This document shows positions 50,620 to 56,008 of a stretch of 56,008 nucleotides of DNA, piece after piece. The position numbers and the translations under genes are program-made. Every line of letters starts with the position of its first letter. The first letter of the stretch is position 1. Under the pieces are notes generated by a model that saw nothing but the letters and a program-made list of their open reading frames with translations, searched no databases and had not been told where the DNA came from. Origin of the DNA: a candidate division KSB1 bacterium (GTDB taxonomy: Bacteria > Zhuqueibacterota > Zhuqueibacteria > Thermofontimicrobiales > Thermofontimicrobiaceae); the NCBI GenBank assembly GCA_034506395.1, contig JAPDPQ010000033.1:1-56008 (forward strand). Reading direction: 5' to 3'.

Positions 50620-51303
50620 TTACAGAAATCTATAGCCTGTTCCGTGAATTGTCTCGATATACTGTGAGGGGTATTTGTACTCGCCCAATTTCTCTCTGAG
50701 TCGCTTAATATGAACATCAACCGTACGGTTGGTGACGTATACTTTGCGGCCCCATACTTTCTCTAAAATTTCCTTCCGTGAGAATACATTTTCACGCCGC
50801 GAAGCCAGAAGATAAAGGAGCTTAAACTGAATATATGTTAAATCGATAGGCTTCCCAGACTTTTTCACTTTATGCTCATCCAGGTCGATTTCAATATCTT
50901 TCACTTTAATTTTCTTGCTTTCGCTTCGTTCCACACGCTCGATAATCGCTTTCATCCGAGCCACAGTAGATTTGGAGCTAAAAGGCTTTATAATGTAATC
51001 ATCTGCTCCGACTTGATATGCACGGACCACCTGATTTTCATCATTGTTGCTGGAAATAATAATGAGGGCCGTTTTTCTCGTATCGAAATCGTCTTTTAGA
51101 TTTTTATAAATTTCCCAGACTTCATCACCGAAACTATCTTGATCAACCAGCAGAGCTTTCGGTTTTTCGGATAACACTAATTCCTGAACTTTCCCCAGAT
51201 CGCTTGTTCGAATTGTAACGAAGCCCTCTTCCTCGATGCTCTTGGTTATGGAATCGGGGTTGCCGTTCCTTGCGTCTAAAATCAATACTTTTCCCTTATC
51301 CAT
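50620..51303 (-). CDS. OmpR/PhoB-family response regulator with an altered receiver
   Basis: The 227-residue product has an N-terminal receiver and a C-terminal winged-helix domain (about 130-227: LTYIQFKLLYLLASRRENVF, VWGRKVYVTNRTVDVHIKRL, YIETIHGTGYRFL), so it is a DNA-binding transcription factor. The phospho-acceptor Asp 54 is present in LLVDQDSFG and the conserved Lys in YIIKPFSS. The usual acidic pair near the N-terminus (DD in ILIVDDE) is here LILDARN, with the second acid replaced by Ala. Phosphorylation may therefore be weaker or absent. AGAGGA lies 7 bases before the ATG. Its leader is long and structured. The nearest kinase gene starts at 53433 on the same strand. Confidence 0.9.
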   Translation of the reverse strand: MDKGKVLILDARNGNPDSITKSIEEEGFVTIRTSDLGKVQELVLSEKPKALLVDQDSFGDEVWEIYKNLKDDFDTRKTALIIISSNNDENQVVRAYQVGADDYIIKPFSSKSTVARMKAIIERVERSESKKIKVKDIEIDLDEHKVKKSGKPIDLTYIQFKLLYLLASRRENVFSRKEILEKVWGRKVYVTNRTVDVHIKRLREKLGEYKYPSQYIETIHGTGYRFL

Positions 51304-51380
51304 TTAATTTTCCTCTTTTAACTTATGGTTCAATTTGACGAAGCGTGAGTTTAGTGAATTATCTCCTCAGATGTAAATAG

Positions 51381-51485
51381 CCACCTCGCATCGAGATATG
51401 ATGCAGTGCTTGACTCCAAAACCCTTCACCCCAACCATCAACATCCTGGATTAGAGCTGTGAAACCCGATCTCAATGCGAGGTGG
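51381..51485 (-). promoter_or_regulatory. Long inverted repeat in the leader of the response regulator gene
   Basis: A left arm at 51381-51397 (CCACCTCGCATCGAGAT) and a right arm at 51469-51485 (ATCTCAATGCGAGGTGG) pair over 17 positions with one mismatch, enclosing 71 bases. On the minus strand the folded RNA would lie between the promoter at 51527-51555 and the start at 51303. It may be a leader-RNA regulatory element, or a miniature mobile element. Confidence 0.5.
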
Positions 51486-51526
51486 AAGCTTTGAATAAAA
51501 TAATCAATCGATAGAACAAACATCAT

Positions 51527-51555
51527 TTATTAAACTACGCTATTTATTTTTGCAA
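51527..51555 (-). promoter_or_regulatory. Predicted promoter of the response regulator gene
   Basis: On the minus strand TTGCAA (51555-51550), 17 bp, TAATAA (51532-51527). It would give a leader of about 217 nt that contains the inverted repeat at 51381-51485. Confidence 0.45.
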
Positions 51556-52221
51556 AGATTATGCCATATGTATTATCGAATTGGCACCAATGTTAGCCCT
51601 TAAATAATTTTTGGGAAGTATATAGTTAACTCTCTATATTTTATACAATTTTTGCTTGTTTTATTAACCCCAAAATAATCTGAATCACTGCTACGTCATG
51701 CCAAATACTGGCTGATTTCAAACAACAGAAAAGATATTGATGAACGGAAATCAGTCAATAAAATTAAACAAGAATGATAACTATTCGATTACCTTCCAGC
51801 AATAGGCATTTCGCAATTTTTATAACCGATAGCAAACGCTTCGGCTCAATATCATTCTTAAATAAAGCATTGTATTTTAATTTAGCAAATATGAAATTTA
51901 ATATAACTCCTTGAAATTGTATCAAAATTATGCGCTGTTCTGGACTGAAACAATAAAATTCGGCCTTGAATATTTTATTCTTAACATTCATTGCAATTCG
52001 TAAAAGTGAGCTAAACTTACTCAACTAATCGGTTCCGATTCAATCTGCTAAGACGTAAAGGGCAGGAATTTAAGACATGAATTCTGATCTAATGCGCTGA
52101 CTCAACCAATGGGTGTTTTACTTATGCAGTAATAAGATAGGATTTATCACGAAACGTTAACATGATGCGTATCACAAAAATCAAAGCTTAGAAGAATTTT
52201 TATTTTAAGGTGTTCAACAGC
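51556..52221. other. Gene-free AT-rich spacer
   Basis: No supportable gene. A minus-strand frame at 51764-52024 starts at TTG, has no ribosome site and has AT-driven composition, so I leave it out. No repeats or structures are strong enough to list. The stretch separates the kinase from the response regulator gene by 918 bp in all. Confidence 0.5.
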
Positions 52222-53433
52222 TCATTTCCCTTTCAAAATGATCCGCATCGTCGTTCCTTCTCCGATCTTAGTATCTTTGATTAAAAGTTTGCCACCATGA
52301 TACTCAACGATTATTCGCCTGGCCAAATTTAGGCCAAGTCCCCAACCACGTTTTTTGGTGCTAAAACCGGGTCTAAAAACTAACCGACGATTCTTGGGAC
52401 TGATCCCTTTTCCATTATCGCTGATATCGATGAAAATATCATCTCCCCTTTCTGTTAACCTACCGATCGAAATTTTAATCATTCCGGTCTCCTTTTCAAT
52501 TGCGTCAAGTGAGTTCTTCAACAAATTTTCGATCACCCATTCGAACAAATCGCGATTAACTCGAACTGGAGGCACAGATTCATATTGTTCAATGATATTG
52601 ATCTTTTTTCCCATGTGAGGCAAGCGACGCTGAAAATATTGAATCGTGTCTTTGATAATCGGAATAATGTCCTGTCGTTTCAAGTCCGCTTGAGAGCCGA
52701 TCTGTGAAAATCGATTAGCCACCTTATTAAGGCGATTAACATCATTTTCCATGTCCAAGAGCACTTGATGAAATTTTTTCGGAGATTGAGTACTTTTCAT
52801 CAGCTCCAGCCAGCCCATCAGCGAGGAGAGAGGTGTCCCAAGCTGATGAGCTGTCTCTTTGGCCATTCCAACCCAAATGGATTGTTCTTCGTTGCTTTTT
52901 ATGCTGCGAAAACCTAAAAATGCAACCAATAAAAATAACCCGAAAACACCTATCTCGATATATGGTAACCAAATCAACCGGGTGATCAAATTTGAATCAC
53001 CGTAATAGAGAAATTGTTTGAGCAAAATTTGGCCAGTTTGCTCATCACGATAAATGATCGGCACTGGCTCAAGCTCCTTTTCCAAATTGGCCACCATTTT
53101 CCTCACTTTAGCGATAGCCTCTGGGGATTTGTCATTCGGCTCAACTGAAATATTTTCCCAATAGAGCGGATTTTTATTTTCGTCTGTATTGATGATCGGA
53201 AAGTTGGTTTTTTGAATAATGTTCTCAAATAAAAAATTGATATTGGTTGAATCATTTTCAGCCGCAGCGCGAGAATGGATTTGAGCATAAAATTCTAAAA
53301 TGGTGCGCGATTGTTCTCTTAAACTGTGAACGATCGTTTGAGAATAATAGAGTAACACTAAAATTAAAATAATGGCCAGCGTAAATAAAATCATATTGAA
53401 CTTATCTGAAAAACGATAGAACAGCTTTTTCAT
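52222..53433 (-). CDS. Sensor histidine kinase, FCB type
   Basis: With the ATG at 53433 (GAGGTGG 5 bases upstream) the product is 403 residues. A helix near the N-terminus (MILFTLAIILILVLLYYSQT) and a second (IEIGVFGLFLLVAFLGF, about residue 160) flank an extracytoplasmic region of about 110 residues. The H-box is ETAHQLGTPLSSLMGW with His 196, a form common in FCB bacteria, followed by HATPase motifs: NLLKNSLDAIE (N box), DISDNGKGISPKNRR, RPGFSTKKRGWGLGLNLARR. There is no HAMP. It lies 918 bp upstream of the response regulator gene and just downstream of the YfhO gene, so it may work with that regulator. Confidence 0.92.
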   Translation of the reverse strand: MKKLFYRFSDKFNMILFTLAIILILVLLYYSQTIVHSLREQSRTILEFYAQIHSRAAAENDSTNINFLFENIIQKTNFPIINTDENKNPLYWENISVEPNDKSPEAIAKVRKMVANLEKELEPVPIIYRDEQTGQILLKQFLYYGDSNLITRLIWLPYIEIGVFGLFLLVAFLGFRSIKSNEEQSIWVGMAKETAHQLGTPLSSLMGWLELMKSTQSPKKFHQVLLDMENDVNRLNKVANRFSQIGSQADLKRQDIIPIIKDTIQYFQRRLPHMGKKINIIEQYESVPPVRVNRDLFEWVIENLLKNSLDAIEKETGMIKISIGRLTERGDDIFIDISDNGKGISPKNRRLVFRPGFSTKKRGWGLGLNLARRIIVEYHGGKLLIKDTKIGEGTTMRIILKGK

Positions 53434-53481
53434 TTTGACCACCTCGAATTCGGAATTGAAATTGTTATCTGAAAAACGATA
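53402..53481. repeat. 17-nt exact direct repeat around the kinase start
   Basis: TTATCTGAAAAACGATA occurs at 53402-53418, within the first codons of the kinase gene (YRFSDK on the minus strand), and again at 53465-53481, between the kinase start and the YfhO stop. The copies are 63 bp apart. This may be a local duplication that included the original kinase start. Confidence 0.6.
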
Positions 53482-53486
53482 AAGCT

Positions 53487-56008
53487 CTATTTCCTTACGC
53501 CATGCCGAATTGAATAGACCAATAGTGCGATCAAAACCATTAGAGTAATAATACTGACCATTAAGCCGATTTTGAAAGAGGCAGGTCGAAATACAAACTC
53601 AATATTATGATCCCCTGGTTGGAGAAAAATCGATCTTAATATATAATTCGTCTTGTAGATTTTAGTTTCCTCGCCATCGACGTAGGCCTTCCAGCCCGCT
53701 GGATAGTATACTTCTGAGAGAACCAAAAGGGCTGGGGACTTCACTGAAGCCTTCATTTTAATGTCATGAATATCATAATGGGTGATTTGAACTTCATTCT
53801 CAGGATTTGGGGAAATTTCAAACTCGGCTTTTTCTTCAAGAATTGCGGTTCGAGCTGGATCGAACCGTCCCGATGCCATATATCCAAAAATCTCATTTTT
53901 ATCTTTTAAGGTGACGATATCGCCCACAAAAAATGCCCGGGGCAAGGCACTTTTATTCTCGTAGACCAAAGCGTTTGCCTGCTCAACAAGTTGATATGAT
54001 TCGTTAGAGATTGGGAACATTGTGATCAGATATTTCACATTTAGCATCCTTAAGAACGCTTGATGCCGATGAAAAAGATCCCAAGGGATTTCCTCTTCAG
54101 ACCGCTGCTGAATAACACTTTGGCCTTTTTCATTAATCCTTTGTTGATAAAAATTGAAAAAGAACGAAGCAGGAAATGGCACCCTTTGCCATTGCATTTG
54201 TTCCAGCGCTTCTTGATAGATTTTTAGCTTGGCCGCATGATAACCGAGAATGTTTTGAATTTTAAAATACATGTACCAATTATCGGGCTTCTCGCCGCGC
54301 TGTCCGATATTAACTGGTAAAATCCGAAACGGCTTGGGCTGATTTTCAAGAAAACGTACCACATCATCCTTTTGAAAATAGTCCTGCTCTTCCACCTCTG
54401 GCTGCGGCTTGATGATTTTGAAATCCACCAGCCACAAATCAACGATAAGCAGGAAGATGATGCCGATGGCCATCAACCCTGTGTTTAATTTTTTATTCAA
54501 ATAATACAAAACCAGAAAACCGCTAGCGCCCAGGATGATCAGCATGATCACCGAATCCCGCAAGGTCATTTGATAGGCAAACTGCTGCGCTGAAGCATTG
54601 CCGACTTTGCCTGAGCCTGCAATCCAGTTCAGAATCGTGCCTTTGCCCAAAATTACGAACAGCATGATCAAAATCGCCACGCCGCCGAATACATAAAAAT
54701 AGCGCTGGATGGCCTGGGTCTTTCTGGCTAATAATTTCGGATCGGTCGAGTCCTTTAATTGAATTAGAAAATGAAGACCGAATCCAGCCATGATGACCAC
54801 AGCGATATCCAGAATGATGTGGATCATGCTGGGAACCCGAAATTTATTGAAGTAGGGCAGAAATTTGAACATGGGACCGTAGAGGATCGGGAGATGGCTG
54901 CCAAACGAGACGATGAGAGCGAACAGTGCCACGATGGCGAAGAAGATCACGTAGCGGTCCCGACGAATCACCAACGCCAATCCCGCCAGGAACAGTACCA
55001 CGATGCCCATATACAGCGGGTAATCGGTGAACGGCATTTTGCCCCAATAGGTCTCGCCACCGAAGCCGAAAAACGACGGAACGATGAAGGTGATCATCTC
55101 AGCAGGAGAGAATGACCAATTCGATGCATATTTGTAGTCCAGCCCCTCGGTGATGCCGCCGCCACGGATAGAGTAGTGGGAATATTCGTAGACCGAAAGA
55201 TAGAGCACGGACGACAGCATCAATCCCGCCAGGACGGCTGCCGCCAACAGCGCCCCCGATTTCAAAATCGGCAGCGGCTTTCTATTTTCTTTATATTCCA
55301 GGATGGCCTGAAAAATAAAATAGATGCCGATCATCAAATAGGTGTAGTAACAAACCTGAATGTGGGCCCGCAGCAGTTGGAAGCCAATGACCAGCGCTGT
55401 GATCGCAAAATAAAACAGATTTTTCTTTTCGAGTAGTTGCTTCACCGACCAGAAGATGAGGGGGATCAGGACCACGGAATAGAATTTGGTGTTATGGCCG
55501 AAGGCGGTGAAGGCGATGAACTGCGGCAGGAAAGTGACCGCAATGGCCGAAAACAGACAGGCGTAGCGATTGAGGTTCAGCGACTTCAAAAGAAAATAGG
55601 TCAGAAATCCCAATAAAACATAATTCAGAATGATTACCATGAACGGCGTCAGTGGGATGATCTGGCTGATGCCCAGGAGGATATAATTGACGATGGTATC
55701 GACGATGTTAATCAGCGGCGCTGTGAGGCTGCCCAACGATGGCATGCCCGAAAAGATGTACGGATTCCAGAGGGGATAGATGCCTCGATTCAATGCATCA
55801 TTGATAAATGGTTTAAAACTTCGGGAATTAAGGGCGTCGGGCGCTAACAGGGTTTTCCCCTCAAATACGACCTGGTAATAGAAAATGAGCAATAGGATGA
55901 ACAAAATGATTGCCGTGGCCCAATTGGGATGGCGGGTGAAGAAGCTCTCCTTCGGTTGTTTGGGAGCGGTTTTGACAGCAGCAAATTTTTTGGATTTCTT
56001 CTTGGCCA
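53487..56008 (-). CDS. YfhO-family membrane protein (start one base outside the window)
   Basis: The gene is open from the stop at 53487 to the window edge. In frame the edge reads x-TG GCC AAG AAG AAA, so a start codon ATG with its A at 56009 would give a protein beginning M-A-K-K-K-S-K-K and 841 residues long. The YfhO pattern is clear: LWNPYIFSGMPSLGSL near the N-terminus, about 11 membrane segments and a C-terminal periplasmic tail with YYPAGWKAYVDGEETKIY and FLQPGDHNIEFVFRPASFKIG split as FLQPGDHNIEFVF. In Gram-positives YfhO is proposed to add glycosyl groups to wall or lipid-linked polymers, so this is a likely lipid-linked glycosyltransferase (GT-C fold). The kinase gene follows 53 bp downstream. 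Confidence 0.88.
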   Translation of the reverse strand, partial: AKKKSKKFAAVKTAPKQPKESFFTRHPNWATAIILFILLLIFYYQVVFEGKTLLAPDALNSRSFKPFINDALNRGIYPLWNPYIFSGMPSLGSLTAPLINIVDTIVNYILLGISQIIPLTPFMVIILNYVLLGFLTYFLLKSLNLNRYACLFSAIAVTFLPQFIAFTAFGHNTKFYSVVLIPLIFWSVKQLLEKKNLFYFAITALVIGFQLLRAHIQVCYYTYLMIGIYFIFQAILEYKENRKPLPILKSGALLAAAVLAGLMLSSVLYLSVYEYSHYSIRGGGITEGLDYKYASNWSFSPAEMITFIVPSFFGFGGETYWGKMPFTDYPLYMGIVVLFLAGLALVIRRDRYVIFFAIVALFALIVSFGSHLPILYGPMFKFLPYFNKFRVPSMIHIILDIAVVIMAGFGLHFLIQLKDSTDPKLLARKTQAIQRYFYVFGGVAILIMLFVILGKGTILNWIAGSGKVGNASAQQFAYQMTLRDSVIMLIILGASGFLVLYYLNKKLNTGLMAIGIIFLLIVDLWLVDFKIIKPQPEVEEQDYFQKDDVVRFLENQPKPFRILPVNIGQRGEKPDNWYMYFKIQNILGYHAAKLKIYQEALEQMQWQRVPFPASFFFNFYQQRINEKGQSVIQQRSEEEIPWDLFHRHQAFLRMLNVKYLITMFPISNESYQLVEQANALVYENKSALPRAFFVGDIVTLKDKNEIFGYMASGRFDPARTAILEEKAEFEISPNPENEVQITHYDIHDIKMKASVKSPALLVLSEVYYPAGWKAYVDGEETKIYKTNYILRSIFLQPGDHNIEFVFRPASFKIGLMVSIITLMVLIALLVYSIRHGVRK

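Noticed and set aside
51764..52024. 86-codon minus-strand frame between kinase and regulator genes
   Set aside because: TTG start, no ribosome site, AT-driven composition and only a weak resemblance to the tiny paralogues near rpoD.

Overview
The window carries about 43 protein genes and no recognisable rRNA, tRNA or CRISPR array. It reads as chromosome from a Gram-negative bacterium of the FCB superphylum. The evidence is the many secreted and outer-membrane beta-barrel products, lipoprotein signals, a short RpoD of the FCB type, kinases with the box AHQLGTPLSSL, an Omp85-type barrel and a YfhO protein. Promoters look like ordinary sigma-70 sites (TTGACA or TTGCTT, 16-17 bp, then TATATT or TAACTT) and not the TTTG/TAnnTTTG of Bacteroidota. 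A lineage near candidate phylum KSB1 or Calditrichota is my best guess, by inference only.

Layout. 1-100: the end of an unknown gene and a 32-bp palindromic terminator. 700-4263 (minus): two secreted GH29 alpha-L-fucosidases. 4264-5522: a gene-free stretch with divergent promoters and a diverged, foldable tandem repeat. 5523-9294: a secreted GH13 amylase with two glycogen-binding-like modules, then an unknown secreted protein. 9476-13708: a sugar isomerase-like TIM barrel, upp, a TPR protein and spmAB. 14019-20576: a glycolate/D-lactate oxidase locus (two GlcD paralogues, GlcE, GlcF) interrupted by a small barrel protein on the other strand, and followed by an extremely acidic Trp-periodic small protein at 20778. 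21556-23763: a cysteine desulfurase fused to SelD. 23992-38126: an envelope-rich series, with a helical periplasmic protein, a VanZ-LamG protein, a bactofilin-like/Omp85 fusion, an SDR epimerase, a LiaF-like protein, an M1 peptidase with a barrel-like tail, a membrane protein and a zinc-finger polysaccharide deacetylase. 38230-43417: rlmN, then moxR, a DUF58 gene and an NtrY-like kinase. 43487-45595: two secreted FN3-type proteins. 45755-50568: rpoD, a pair of tiny paralogous genes, a barrel protein, a rhomboid and an amidase. 50620-56008 (minus): an OmpR-type regulator with a long structured leader, a histidine kinase, and a YfhO protein whose start codon lies one base outside the window.

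Together the genes suggest a heterotroph that degrades fucosylated and alpha-glucan polymers outside the cell, oxidises glycolate or lactate, makes selenophosphate, and invests heavily in envelope building. The points most worth a second look are the foldable repeat behind a promoter at 4415-4942, the acidic Trp-periodic protein, the bactofilin-like/Omp85 fusion, the NifS-SelD fusion, the tiny paralogue pair beside rpoD, and the hairpin leader of the response regulator.
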